From Burkholderiales bacterium 39-55-53 (lineage in GTDB: Bacteria > Pseudomonadota > Gammaproteobacteria > Burkholderiales > Burkholderiaceae_C): a stretch of 37,816 nucleotides of DNA. Under the pieces are notes generated by a model, which was given only the letters and a program-made list of their open reading frames with translations, was not told the origin of the DNA and ran no database searches. Every line of letters begins with the position of its first letter. The first letter of the stretch is position 1. Positions 27,422 to 35,807 of this stretch are shown in pieces. The stretch spans positions 1-37,816 of the forward strand of contig NCJK01000008.1 of assembly GCA_002282445.1 (NCBI GenBank), read 5' to 3'. The translations under genes and the position numbers were made by a program.

Positions 27422-28398
27422 TTCGCCACATTCAATCCAAAGTCTGCAGCCAAATCACGATAAGACGCCACACGTTTTTTAATGTATGCATCTAGCTCAT
27501 TACCAGTCATCGAAAATCTAAACAGCCCGCGTTCGCTGCGCAACTTATTGAACTCAGGCGTCACCAACATTTTGTTAAATGTGTCGACCCAGACTTTGTA
27601 ATCTGCGTCACTCACTTTTGGGCCTACGTAGTAGCCACGAATGATGGGCCACTCAATATCTAAGCCTTGCTCTTTTGCTGTTGGCACATTTGACAAGCCA
27701 CCCTCCAAACGCTTGTCAGACATGACAGCGAGCACGCGAATTTTTGCCCCTGCTTTTATTTGTTGCTCAGCCTCGGAAGCATCGCCTGAATAAACTTGAA
27801 CATGTCCACCTTGCAATGCTGTGATGGCCTCTCCACCACCTTCAAACGCTACAAAGCGCATGCTTTTGTGATCTAAGCCTGAAGCGCGTGCTGTCAATGC
27901 GGCTTTCATCCAATCTTGACTACCCACTGAACCGCCTGCACCAAAAACAACTTTTGTCGGGTCTTTTTTGACTGCTGCCACCAGATCTTTCAGTGATTTA
28001 AATGGTGAGTTTTCCGCCACAATGACTGCGCCAAAATCGCTACCTACTGCAGCCAGCCAACGCACATCGTTTTCGTTGTATCGGCCAAACTTACCTTGGG
28101 CAATGTTAAGCAGAGAACCGCCGGAGAAAGCAACTAACGTGTTAGCTTCTGCAGGGCGCTGTGCAATGATGGTGTTGTACGCCACAGCGCCAATACCGCC
28201 TGGCATATACGAAATACGCATGGGGTCAGCTGTGTACTTCCCCTCCATCAGTGCTGACTGAACAAGCTTACATGTCAGGTCAAAACCACCGCCAGGTTTA
28301 GCTGCAGCAATACATTCCGTCTTATCCAAAGGGCCAGCGACTGCAACACTACCCACGCCCATCATCACCAACGACATTAATGCTAATTTGAGTTTCAT
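27418..28398 (-). CDS. tctC: Tripartite tricarboxylate transporter substrate-binding protein (Bug/TctC family)
   Basis: This periplasmic solute receptor captures the carboxylate and hands it to TctBA. The 326-residue product has a signal peptide (MKLKLALMSLVMMGVGSVAVA) and the Bug fold. ECIAAAKPGGGFDLTCKLVQ holds the first ligand loop, and VVFGAGGSVGSQDW the second. It does not have the WPERPI-type start of the commonest Bug proteins, fitting the TctC-proper subgroup. It is the first gene of tctCBA behind a promoter with tandem 11-bp-period repeats, and lies 115 bases downstream of tctE on the same strand. Confidence 0.94.
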   Translation of the reverse strand: MKLKLALMSLVMMGVGSVAVAGPLDKTECIAAAKPGGGFDLTCKLVQSALMEGKYTADPMRISYMPGGIGAVAYNTIIAQRPAEANTLVAFSGGSLLNIAQGKFGRYNENDVRWLAAVGSDFGAVIVAENSPFKSLKDLVAAVKKDPTKVVFGAGGSVGSQDWMKAALTARASGLDHKSMRFVAFEGGGEAITALQGGHVQVYSGDASEAEQQIKAGAKIRVLAVMSDKRLEGGLSNVPTAKEQGLDIEWPIIRGYYVGPKVSDADYKVWVDTFNKMLVTPEFNKLRSERGLFRFSMTGNELDAYIKKRVASYRDLAADFGLNVAK

Positions 28399-28439
28399 AC
28401 GGTCTCCATCAAAGTTAAAAAACCTTTTTACAAAGGTAT

Positions 28440-28481
28440 GTAATAACTCTATAAAGACTCGGCTTTCAAACCGCTTTCAAA
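28440..28481 (-). promoter_or_regulatory. tctC promoter with tandem repeats, likely TctD site
   Basis: On the minus strand TTTGAAAGC occurs twice (28473-28481 and 28462-28470) at exactly 11-base period. The second copy contributes a -35 TTGAAA (28464-28469), with -10 TATTAC (28440-28445) after 18 bases. OmpR/PhoB-family regulators bind direct repeats at about 11-base period next to or over the -35. The leader also has a 6-bp ACCTTT/AAAGGT hairpin before the tctC ribosome site. Confidence 0.55.
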
Positions 28482-28513
28482 ACGTTGACTGAAAAGCAAG
28501 GGGAAACCCCCGG

Positions 28514-29914
28514 CTATGTCAATGGCAAAACAATACTCGCAGATAGCCCTTGCCATCGATCCCCTACACCAAGCTCCAACATGCCGCCATGCCTTTCAGC
28601 GATCGATCGCGTGATGGCCAAACCTAAGCCTGTACTAGTTTGAGTGCTGAGTGTCGTCTTAAAAAATCGTTCCCCGACATGCGCCAGGTCTTGTTCTGAA
28701 ATACCTGGACCATCGTCAATCACTGAGATACGTGCCTGGGTCGCGTTACGACTAAGCCTTACAGTTATGTGGCCACCAAGAGGCGTATAGCTAATTGCGT
28801 TATGCAATAAATTCGTTATCGCTTCCTTGAGCATGCCAGGCTGCACATCAACTATCAAGTTTGATATCTCTGACTCATAACCTAAATCAATCCCTTTTTC
28901 ACGAGCGCTTTGCCACCATGCCCGAGTTAGTTGCTCAACAATCGGCGCAATGTTTGTACTTTCAGAATGAATACCCGCACTATCCACACGTGCCAGAGCC
29001 AGCATTTGATTCGTTTGGCGCACTGTTTCCTCAAGTTGCAACTTCATTGCAACCAGCGCCTCCCTCTGCAACTTTGGATCAACTTCTCGCAAGGCAAAGC
29101 TCACTTGTGTCATCAAGGTTGCTAAAGGTGTTCGCAGTTGATGCGAGGCATCATCAATGAACCGCTGTCTAGCCTCGGTGTGTTGCCGGTTTCGTTCGAT
29201 GTGATGATTAACAGCCTCAACCAACGGTTTTAGTTCTGCGGGAATGTCATTGCTAGAAATCGGCGTGAGATCGTATGCCGAACGTGCTTGCACCTCGTTG
29301 AGCAAACGCGCAATCGGTTCCAAGGCCCAAGCGACAGCCAAAACCATCAAGGCCATTGCAGAACCCAATAAAAGCACATCACGCGTAACTGATTCCCACA
29401 CCAATTGACGAATAAAGGCTTGGCGGGACTCCAAAGTTTCTGCGATTTGAATCACCACACGCTGACCGACAGGTTGCCCAGCCAAGGGCGGCGCCAAAAT
29501 TCTGGCGTAACTTGCAACACGAACGGGCTCCTCAAAGTAGATGGCATCTTGGAAATGAGGAATTTTTGTCAATAACGTTTCTGTTGGCAGAGGTAAATCG
29601 GCATTGCCAATTTCAACCAAACCGCCTTCCGTTGCAACACGGTAATACACACGACCATTAGCCGTCAGCTCGAAGAACTCTAACAAACGATAAGGTAACT
29701 CAACGCCCAGTCCACCACTGGCGGTCGAGATATTGGCATCCATAGCTTTGATAGCGCCATATAGAGATCTGTCATACGCAGCATTTGCTGCATCTTCGGC
29801 TGTTCGCCATGCCTGCCAAACCTCCGCAGCACCCAGCAAAAACAAACCTGGCGCTAATGTCAAAAGCAATGTGCTGCGCAAACTTCGCTTAGCCACTTGT
29901 GGTTGTGCTGTCAC
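28514..29914 (-). CDS. tctE: Sensor histidine kinase TctE
   Basis: TctE is the membrane sensor partner of TctD. The 466-residue product has two membrane segments (about 14-32 and 186-206) around a periplasmic domain of about 150 residues, in the 2CSK_N family pattern. A cytoplasmic linker follows. The H box is FIDDASHQLRTPLATLM, the N box EAITNLLHNAISYTPLGG, and G boxes are DDGPGISEQD and STGLGLAITRSIAERHGG. It overlaps tctD by 4 bases and lies just upstream of tctCBA. The likely signal is a tri- or dicarboxylate, by analogy with Salmonella TctDE. Confidence 0.94.
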   Translation of the reverse strand: MTAQPQVAKRSLRSTLLLTLAPGLFLLGAAEVWQAWRTAEDAANAAYDRSLYGAIKAMDANISTASGGLGVELPYRLLEFFELTANGRVYYRVATEGGLVEIGNADLPLPTETLLTKIPHFQDAIYFEEPVRVASYARILAPPLAGQPVGQRVVIQIAETLESRQAFIRQLVWESVTRDVLLLGSAMALMVLAVAWALEPIARLLNEVQARSAYDLTPISSNDIPAELKPLVEAVNHHIERNRQHTEARQRFIDDASHQLRTPLATLMTQVSFALREVDPKLQREALVAMKLQLEETVRQTNQMLALARVDSAGIHSESTNIAPIVEQLTRAWWQSAREKGIDLGYESEISNLIVDVQPGMLKEAITNLLHNAISYTPLGGHITVRLSRNATQARISVIDDGPGISEQDLAHVGERFFKTTLSTQTSTGLGLAITRSIAERHGGMLELGVGDRWQGLSASIVLPLT

Positions 29915-30576
29915 GAGCCCTCCAATACATACCCTAAGCCACGCAAGGTCGAAATTTGTACTGCGCCACCTGCGAGTTTCTTTCGTAGCCTATGTATTAA
30001 CACCTCAATCGCTTCTGGATTAACTTCTTGCTCGTCAGAAAACACTCGGCTTACCAATTCTTGCTTTGACAAAGGCTCGCCGCTGCGCTGAATCAATGCG
30101 CGCAACGCTGCATGTTCGCGTTGCGTAAGCGAAAGCAAAATTTGTTTGAGCATGAACTGCTTGCTACCAGCATCAAACGTCAGTGGACCACATATGTATC
30201 GCGCATGATCTCCCCCGCGCGATCGTCGAATCAGTGCAATCAATCTCGCCTCAAGCTCTGCCAATTCAAATGGTTTGGCCAAAAAATCGTCTGCACCTTC
30301 TCTTAGAGTTGTCACTCGCTCACTCAGAGAATCGCGGGCCGTCAGAATCAAAATTGGCAATTTATGATCTGCATCGCGCAAATCTGCCAACACATCATGG
30401 CCTCCACGTCCGGGCAAACCTAAATCAAGTATCAATGCGTCATAACGAAAATCTTTGAGTGCACTTCTGACCAACCGACCGTCGTTGACCCAGTCCACTT
30501 TAAAGTCAACCTGCTGTAGCGCCTTAATCAGCCAATTGGCCAGTTCTGCCTCGTCTTCTGCTAACAATATCCGCAT
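29911..30576 (-). CDS. tctD: Response regulator TctD (OmpR family)
   Basis: This 221-residue OmpR/PhoB-type regulator has a receiver domain (1-118) with the acidic pair Glu7/Asp8, phospho-acceptor Asp51 in LILDLGLPG, Thr in ILTARDS and Lys in DDFLAKPFE. The winged-helix DNA-binding domain (about 126-220) ends in EVLIHRLRKKLAGGAVQISTL. It overlaps tctE by 4 bases. Its probable target is the tandem-repeat site at the tctC promoter. It starts 12 bases after the AbrB-family gene, so it may be read from further upstream. Confidence 0.95.
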   Translation of the reverse strand: MRILLAEDEAELANWLIKALQQVDFKVDWVNDGRLVRSALKDFRYDALILDLGLPGRGGHDVLADLRDADHKLPILILTARDSLSERVTTLREGADDFLAKPFELAELEARLIALIRRSRGGDHARYICGPLTFDAGSKQFMLKQILLSLTQREHAALRALIQRSGEPLSKQELVSRVFSDEQEVNPEAIEVLIHRLRKKLAGGAVQISTLRGLGYVLEGS

Positions 30577-30588
30577 ACAACTCCTAAC

Positions 30589-31656
30589 CTAGAACTTTTG
30601 TGCAGGGCGCGTTGCAACATATTTCGACACAGACGGACCAAACAGCAGCACCATTAAAAATCTGGCCAATTGCATAGCCATCACAAAGCCGGCATCCACT
30701 GCACTTGTCGCTGCAATGACAGCCACTGAGTCAGCACCTCCAGGACTTGATGCTAGATATGACGTCATTGGGTCATGCCCACCGATGAAAAAGAGACCTA
30801 CAGCAATCAAACCACTCAACACAATCAATGCCATGATCGCCATCAACACTTCAGGTAAAGCGCGGAGTGCGTGAAAGATGATGTCTCGATTAAATCTCAA
30901 GCCAATACTCCAACCAATGACTGCATAAGCTAGCCACAACACAAAAGGGGGTAGCTCGATAACCAACCACCCAAAATATTGCAATACACCAGCAATGATC
31001 AGTGGTAACACCAAAGCCCCTCCGGGTATCGCAAACTTACGAGCAAGGGTGGACAAGACCAAAACCACTATCACTGTGGACCCAAAATGCTGGATATCCT
31101 GAACACGCCAATCTTGTGCCGCTTGAACTGTCGCTGCATCTGCTACGGCATAAAAATGCGCAGCAAGGGCTGCAATGACCGTAACTATTGCAACACGCAA
31201 ATACTGCATAAACGCTACCAAACGAACATCTGCACCGTACGACTCAGCCATCACGACCATGGCGGATGTCGCGCCCGGAGCAAGACCCCAAACAGCAGTG
31301 CTGCCAGAGAATATTTGACGCCGCATCAACCACCATCCTAAGAGAGCACTGGCGCCCAACACCGACATGGACACGCCCAGAAACAATGGCCAACTACTCA
31401 TCACTCGATGCAGGGCCTCAGGTTGCAGACTATGCGCCATTAAGCAACCCACCACGCCCTGCGCCATCCCAAGACTCCATTTGGGCACGCTCATGACTGC
31501 GCCATGCGTGGCCATTGCAATGGCCGCAAACATACAACCTAACAACACTGCTGCGGGCAAATGACCGGCGGCTAGCAATGCAGCCAATGGGGCACTTGAA
31601 CAAATCAAAATACCCCAGCGGGCTTTAACGCTCAAGACTGCAAAATCAAAGCGCAT
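30589..31656 (-). CDS. AbrB-family membrane protein (COG3180)
   Basis: The product of about 355 residues is a polytopic membrane protein with ten or so hydrophobic segments in two similar halves, each with a PGG or PGA turn: VWGLAPGATSAMVVMAES and SYLASSPGGADSVAVIA. This is the AbrB-duplication family, often mislabelled ammonia monooxygenase or transcriptional regulator. It is unrelated to the Bacillus regulator AbrB. Members often sit beside Tct transporter genes, as here, but the substrate is unknown. The ATG at 31656 is preferred; a GTG three codons upstream directly abuts the MAPEG stop and is possible. It is 12 bases ahead of tctD. Confidence 0.85.
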   Translation of the reverse strand: MRFDFAVLSVKARWGILICSSAPLAALLAAGHLPAAVLLGCMFAAIAMATHGAVMSVPKWSLGMAQGVVGCLMAHSLQPEALHRVMSSWPLFLGVSMSVLGASALLGWWLMRRQIFSGSTAVWGLAPGATSAMVVMAESYGADVRLVAFMQYLRVAIVTVIAALAAHFYAVADAATVQAAQDWRVQDIQHFGSTVIVVLVLSTLARKFAIPGGALVLPLIIAGVLQYFGWLVIELPPFVLWLAYAVIGWSIGLRFNRDIIFHALRALPEVLMAIMALIVLSGLIAVGLFFIGGHDPMTSYLASSPGGADSVAVIAATSAVDAGFVMAMQLARFLMVLLFGPSVSKYVATRPAQKF

Positions 31657-31665
31657 CTGCGGCAC

Positions 31666-32052
31666 TCAACCAATCAATGGCATAGCCACCAACAAACCAG
31701 CCGCAACACCCATGGTGCTGAACGTACCCATCATCCCCAACACACGAAAGCGGAAATTTTCATCGCTTTGACTCACGCCGTAGGCGTGTGAACAGCGTGC
31801 CACTAACAGCAACACACCCAAGGCATGCAACACCCAAGCAGGGCTAGCTTGCAGCTCCAACATGCCTAACAACACCAGGGTCAAGGGCACATATTCTGCA
31901 AAATTGGCATGCACGCGCATGGCGCGCAGCATCTCGCTGTTGCCCCCATCGCCCACGGCCACGCGAACACGGCGGCGTACTTTGATGGTTTGCGCACTCA
32001 AGTAAATAAACAGCAAGGCCAACAACGCGGCATAGAAAGGAACGATATTCAT
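31666..32052 (-). CDS. MAPEG family membrane protein
   Basis: This 128-residue membrane protein has four hydrophobic segments. It carries the MAPEG pattern: a first segment (FYAALLALLFIYLSAQTIKVRRRVRV), then MLRAMRVHANFAEYVPLTLVLLGMLEL with the conserved RxHxNxxEY-like block, then ARCSHAYGV. MAPEG members include glutathione transferases and peroxidases; bacterial versions are mostly uncharacterised. Its stop is followed at once by the AbrB-family gene, suggesting cotranscription, though G+C is higher than in the tct block. Confidence 0.9.
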   Translation of the reverse strand: MNIVPFYAALLALLFIYLSAQTIKVRRRVRVAVGDGGNSEMLRAMRVHANFAEYVPLTLVLLGMLELQASPAWVLHALGVLLLVARCSHAYGVSQSDENFRFRVLGMMGTFSTMGVAAGLLVAMPLIG

Positions 32053-32156
32053 AGCGGACTTTCTTGAGGACAGTCAATGGGCGTCAAACACCTTCAAGGC
32101 GCTTGATACTGAAGCAAGATTGTGACGGCGTTTGACAGGCGTCATGTGGGGCGATC

Positions 32157-32918
32157 TCAAACCGCTGTTCGACTCATGGCGCGTGACAAGGTAGACGCGC
32201 TGGCATAGCCCGTCTTCTGTGCCACTTGTTTGAGACCCATGCCGTGGGACACCAAACGCTGCGCCAATGCGAGACGCAAGTTTTCTAAATATTTGCCCGG
32301 CGATACCTGCATGAGGCTCTTGAATTGGTTCACATACGTGGTGCGCGACATGCCCGCCTCGTCGGCTAAGGCTTCGAGGGACCAAGGCTTTGACGCATCT
32401 GCATGCATGGCGACCAACGTTTTGGCAATCCGCGGATTGGCCAATGCGCTAAATAAGCCTGTGGTTTTTTGCGGTTGTGACACCAAGTGACGCAACAAAC
32501 CAATCAGCAAAATATCACCCGCACGATTCATCAACAGCGGCTGGCCGCAGCGGGTGACCGACATCTCGCCCGCAATCAAACGCACAATTTGTGCAAGCGA
32601 TGCATCGGCGCTAGCCAAATCGATTTGCAGCGGGGCCACAAAGTCTGACAAGAAGATAGGCGCAACTGGGCCTTCCAAAGCGACTTCAAAACTCATCCAC
32701 CGTGTGTGCCCCTCGCGCTGAGCTTGTGCCAACTCATCTGCGCTGGTGTGCGGCGGACAAACCAACAAACTCATACCGCTCACGTCCAAGGGTTTGTCAT
32801 TGCTTAGGCTGTGCACCAAGATGTGCAAAGCAAAGCCCTGCGGCGCGTCGGTCAGCCACACGCGAGGCGCCAAGCCCTCCAGCAAAGCAGACAGTCGATC
32901 TAATCGTAGAGTCGTCAT
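32157..32918 (-). CDS. AraC-family transcriptional regulator with cupin domain
   Basis: This 253-residue regulator has an N-terminal cupin-type sensor domain of the AraC_binding_6 kind (LSALLEGLAPRVWLTDAPQG, then the LLVCPPHT strand) and C-terminal AraC helix-turn-helix pair (about 150-250): WSLEALADEAGMSRTTYVNQFK and a second helix set with MGLKQVAQKTGYASASTLSRA. It is divergent from the peroxiredoxin-like gene, with an AT-rich palindrome between them, so it probably controls that gene. The effector is unknown. The MAPEG gene follows after 104 bases on the same strand. Confidence 0.92.
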   Translation of the reverse strand: MTTLRLDRLSALLEGLAPRVWLTDAPQGFALHILVHSLSNDKPLDVSGMSLLVCPPHTSADELAQAQREGHTRWMSFEVALEGPVAPIFLSDFVAPLQIDLASADASLAQIVRLIAGEMSVTRCGQPLLMNRAGDILLIGLLRHLVSQPQKTTGLFSALANPRIAKTLVAMHADASKPWSLEALADEAGMSRTTYVNQFKSLMQVSPGKYLENLRLALAQRLVSHGMGLKQVAQKTGYASASTLSRAMSRTAV

Positions 32919-32934
32919 TTCCGTACTTTAAGCA

Positions 32935-32952
32935 AATAAATCCGCATTTATT
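32935..32952. promoter_or_regulatory. AT-rich palindrome between AraC regulator and peroxiredoxin-like gene
   Basis: AATAAAT and ATTTATT form perfect arms around CCGC, with partly matching flanks (GCA and TTGC). It lies 17 bases upstream of the regulator start and 56 bases before the peroxiredoxin-like start. It is a candidate operator, though AraC proteins more often bind direct repeats. Confidence 0.35.
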
Positions 32953-33007
32953 GTTGCATTTCATCAAACACAATGCACATCAGACACTATTTTTTAAGGA
33001 CTCGACC

Positions 33008-33544
33008 ATGTTGCTACCCCGTCAAAACACCCCCGCTTTGAGCGTTCCTACTCTGCAGCACGGCATGTTCAGCGTGGCGACAGATGCTGCAGAGCACTTC
33101 ACCTTGATGGTGTTCTACCGCGGCCTGCACTGCCCAATTTGCATGAAGTATTTGTTAGAGCTCGCACGTTTGTCGCCTGAGTTTGAAAAGCGCGGCGTCA
33201 AGGTGATTGCTTTGTCCAGCGACACCCAAGAGCGTGCTCAGCAAATGGCAGACAAACTCAATGTGCCAGAACTGCGCATGGGGTATGGCTTGGCGTTGGA
33301 TGTGGCACGTCAATGGGGCTTGTACATCAGCACTTCACGCGGCTTGACCTCGATTGGCATTGAAGAGCCCGCCTTGTTCTCTGAACCCGCGGTTTACATC
33401 GTTCGACCAGACACCACGCTGTACTACGGCGCGGTGCAAACCATGCCGTTTGCTCGTCCCAACTTTGCAGACTTGCTTGGTGCGATCGACTTTGCCTTGG
33501 CCAAGGACTACCCAGCCCGCGGCGAATACACAGGCGCGGTCTAA
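33008..33544 (+). CDS. Peroxiredoxin-like (AhpC/TSA) family protein
   Basis: This 178-residue protein has a thioredoxin fold of the AhpC/TSA type. The active-site block is MVFYRGLHCPICMKYLLEL, with a CPIC pair (Cys near 39 and 42). Strand and helix pattern VKVIALSSDTQERAQQMADKL and the late PAVYIVRPDTTLYYG are as in the family. A CxxC rather than the PxxxTxxC of typical peroxiredoxins suggests a thiol reductase or Prx-like2-type protein. The ATG at 33008 has AAGGA upstream; a far longer open frame begins inside the opposite regulator gene and is rejected. The AEC gene follows after 15 bases. Confidence 0.85.
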   Translation: MLLPRQNTPALSVPTLQHGMFSVATDAAEHFTLMVFYRGLHCPICMKYLLELARLSPEFEKRGVKVIALSSDTQERAQQMADKLNVPELRMGYGLALDVARQWGLYISTSRGLTSIGIEEPALFSEPAVYIVRPDTTLYYGAVQTMPFARPNFADLLGAIDFALAKDYPARGEYTGAV

Positions 33545-33559
33545 GTCCGCAGGACACCC

Positions 33560-34438
33560 ATGTTTTTAAAGATCATTGACATCACACTGCCCATCTTTGC
33601 CATTGCATTGATTGGTTTTGTCTACAGCCGACGCGTCAAGTCCGACTTAGCTAGTGCTAACAAGCTGGTGGTTGACATAGCGCTGCCCATGCTGATCTTC
33701 ACTTCGCTGGCGACCAAAAACTTCGATCCACAAGCAGCGATCGCCTTCACAGGTGCATCCGTTCTGTTGATGCTCGTCAGCGGTGTATTGGCATGGCCTG
33801 TGGCTCGGTTTTCAGGCGCGAGTGTGCGCGCATTTTTGCCATGTGTGATGTTTACCAACGTAGGGCCCGTGGGCATTCCACTCATCGTGCTGGCGTATGG
33901 TCCTGAGGGTTTAGCGCCCGCAGTCGTGTTGCTGGTAATTTCAAACCTGTTGCACTTCACCGTTGGTGCTGGTGTGATGAGCGGGCGGGTGGATTGGCGC
34001 ATGGTGTGGGCCAACCCCTTGGTTTGGGCCACGGTGTTGGGGGTGAGCTTTTCGCAGCTCCACTTAGAACTTCCCACTGCGCTCAACACGCCGCTGCTCA
34101 TGATTGGCAATGTGTTGGTCCCCATGATGCTGCTGTCATTGGGGGCACGCTTGTCAAGCAGCCAAGTCAGCGATGTCAAAGTGGGTGCGTTAGCCTCCAT
34201 CCTCACACTGGTGTTGCGCTTATTGGCGACGTTGTTGGTGCTGCAGATCGTACCGCTGCAAGGGGTCGAGCGCGGCGCTTTGGTGCTATTTGCGTGTTTG
34301 CCATCAGCCGTGTTTAACTTCATGCTGGCTGACCGCTTTCAGGTTGAGCCAAACAAAGTTGCGTCGATGGTGATCGTGGGCCACTTTTTCAGCGTGCTGT
34401 TTTTGCCCTTGGCGATTTGGATTGCGTTTCAAGTTTGA
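33560..34438 (+). CDS. AEC family transporter (auxin efflux carrier-like permease)
   Basis: This is a 292-residue inner-membrane permease with about ten hydrophobic segments in two inverted halves. The family features are the early IFAIALIGFVYSRR, then KLVVDIALPMLIFTSLAT, VMFTNVGPVGIPLIVLAYGPEG, and in the second half LLMIGNVLVPMMLLSLGARLS. AEC proteins in bacteria transport malate, malonate or other small acids; the substrate here is unknown. It is probably cotranscribed with the peroxiredoxin-like gene, and the next gene starts within 4 bases of its stop. Confidence 0.92.
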   Translation: MFLKIIDITLPIFAIALIGFVYSRRVKSDLASANKLVVDIALPMLIFTSLATKNFDPQAAIAFTGASVLLMLVSGVLAWPVARFSGASVRAFLPCVMFTNVGPVGIPLIVLAYGPEGLAPAVVLLVISNLLHFTVGAGVMSGRVDWRMVWANPLVWATVLGVSFSQLHLELPTALNTPLLMIGNVLVPMMLLSLGARLSSSQVSDVKVGALASILTLVLRLLATLLVLQIVPLQGVERGALVLFACLPSAVFNFMLADRFQVEPNKVASMVIVGHFFSVLFLPLAIWIAFQV

Positions 34439-34441
34439 GTG

Positions 34442-35752
34442 ATGCCGCGTGTACCCGCCTACACTTGGGAGGTGACTACAAATACAAATAAACAAATCGC
34501 CATCATTGGCGCAGGCCCCGCTGGCCTGATGGCAGCTGAAGTGCTCAGCGCCGCAGGTGTTCATGTGCATGTGTATGACGCCATGCCCTCGGTCGGCCGC
34601 AAGTTTTTACTGGCTGGCTTAGGTGGGCTCAACCTCACACACGCCGAGCCTTTTGACATCTTCACCACCCGCTATGCCGAACGCAGTGAGGCCTGTTCAG
34701 CATGGCTAAAAACATTTGATGCAGCCGCCATTTGCGATTGGGTCAAAGGCTTAGGGCTAGACACCTTTGTGGGCAGCTCACAGCGCATCTTCCCTACCGA
34801 CATGAAAGCTGCGCCTCTGTTGCGTGCGTGGTTGCACCGCCTGCGCCACCCCGCGCAAGGTGTGCCTGTGACGTTTCATATGCGCCACCGCTGGAACGGT
34901 GCACTGCAACACAGCGACAAGCAATTCACGCTGAACTTTGACACGCCACAAGGCACACACACAGCACAAGCCGATGCGGTGCTATTGACACTGGGCGGGG
35001 GAAGCTGGGCCAAGTTGGGGTCAGACGGTGCATGGCAACCGTGGGTCAGCACATTGGGCATTGACGTGTCGCCGCTGCGCCCCGCCAACTGCGGCTTTGA
35101 TGTGCAAGGACGTGATGGCCAATCGGGCTGGAGCGCACATTTGTCAGAACAGTTTGCAGGCGCACCGCTCAAGTCTGTCGCTTTATCTTTCACTGACAGC
35201 GCGGGCAACAGTTTTAGCCGCCGTGGTGAGTTTGTGGTGACGGCCACTGGCGTGGAGGGCAGCTTGGTTTACGCTGCCTCTGCGTTGTTGCGCGACGAAA
35301 TTGCACGCAGTGGCAAAGCCACCTTGCACCTTGACCTCAAGCCCGACTTCACGCCCGAGCGCGTGTTGGCCGAGGTATCGCACCCACGTGGCAGCCGATC
35401 GCTCAGCAGCCATTTGAAAAGCCGCCTCAACCTCACAGCTTTGCACTTAGCACTGTTGCACGAAGTGCTCAGCAAAGAGGCCATGAACGACCCCGCACAA
35501 CTGGCAGCAGCCATCAAGCATTTGCCCATCACGCTTGCGGCTACGCGCCCGATTGATGAAGCCATCAGTAGCGCAGGTGGCGTGCGCCTAGAAGCGCTGA
35601 ACGCGCACCTCATGGCCAACGCCCTGCCCGGTTTGTTTGTGGCTGGCGAAATGCTGGACTGGGAAGCCCCCACTGGCGGCTACTTGCTCAGCGCCTGCTT
35701 GGCCAGTGGCCGCGTAGCGGGCCTAGGCGCTGCAAAGCATTTGTTAGGCTAG
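34442..35752 (+). CDS. HI0933/YhiN-family flavoprotein (NAD(P)/FAD-dependent oxidoreductase)
   Basis: The product of about 436 residues belongs to the HI0933/YhiN family of BaiN-like flavoproteins. It opens with IAIIGAGPAGLMAAEVLSA (FAD ADP-binding), then AMPSVGRKFLLAGLGGLNLTH, ALLLTLGGGSWAKLGSDGAW-type text in the middle, and ends with PGLFVAGEMLDWEAPTGGYL, the second FAD-contact motif. The GRKFLLAGLGGLNLTH text fits the TIGR03862 subgroup. The true start is uncertain: the ATG at 34442 lacks a good ribosome site, and a GTG at 34472 gives a shorter N-terminus. The reaction is unknown; a flavin reductase of an unsaturated bond is likely. Confidence 0.88.
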   Translation: MPRVPAYTWEVTTNTNKQIAIIGAGPAGLMAAEVLSAAGVHVHVYDAMPSVGRKFLLAGLGGLNLTHAEPFDIFTTRYAERSEACSAWLKTFDAAAICDWVKGLGLDTFVGSSQRIFPTDMKAAPLLRAWLHRLRHPAQGVPVTFHMRHRWNGALQHSDKQFTLNFDTPQGTHTAQADAVLLTLGGGSWAKLGSDGAWQPWVSTLGIDVSPLRPANCGFDVQGRDGQSGWSAHLSEQFAGAPLKSVALSFTDSAGNSFSRRGEFVVTATGVEGSLVYAASALLRDEIARSGKATLHLDLKPDFTPERVLAEVSHPRGSRSLSSHLKSRLNLTALHLALLHEVLSKEAMNDPAQLAAAIKHLPITLAATRPIDEAISSAGGVRLEALNAHLMANALPGLFVAGEMLDWEAPTGGYLLSACLASGRVAGLGAAKHLLG

Positions 35753-35807
35753 GCTCAGCTTCGGGCTCTATGATTGGTGTATTGCTTAGTTATTAGATCG
35801 TTCTGCC

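Noticed and set aside
30589-31656. AbrB-family gene read as a DNA-binding regulator or an ammonia monooxygenase
   Set aside because: The protein is a polytopic membrane protein with duplicated PGG/PGA segments; both names are inherited misannotations.
32702-33007. N-terminal extension of the peroxiredoxin-like gene by about 100 residues
   Set aside because: The extension runs antisense through the AraC gene. The ATG at 33008 has a good ribosome site and matches the domain start.
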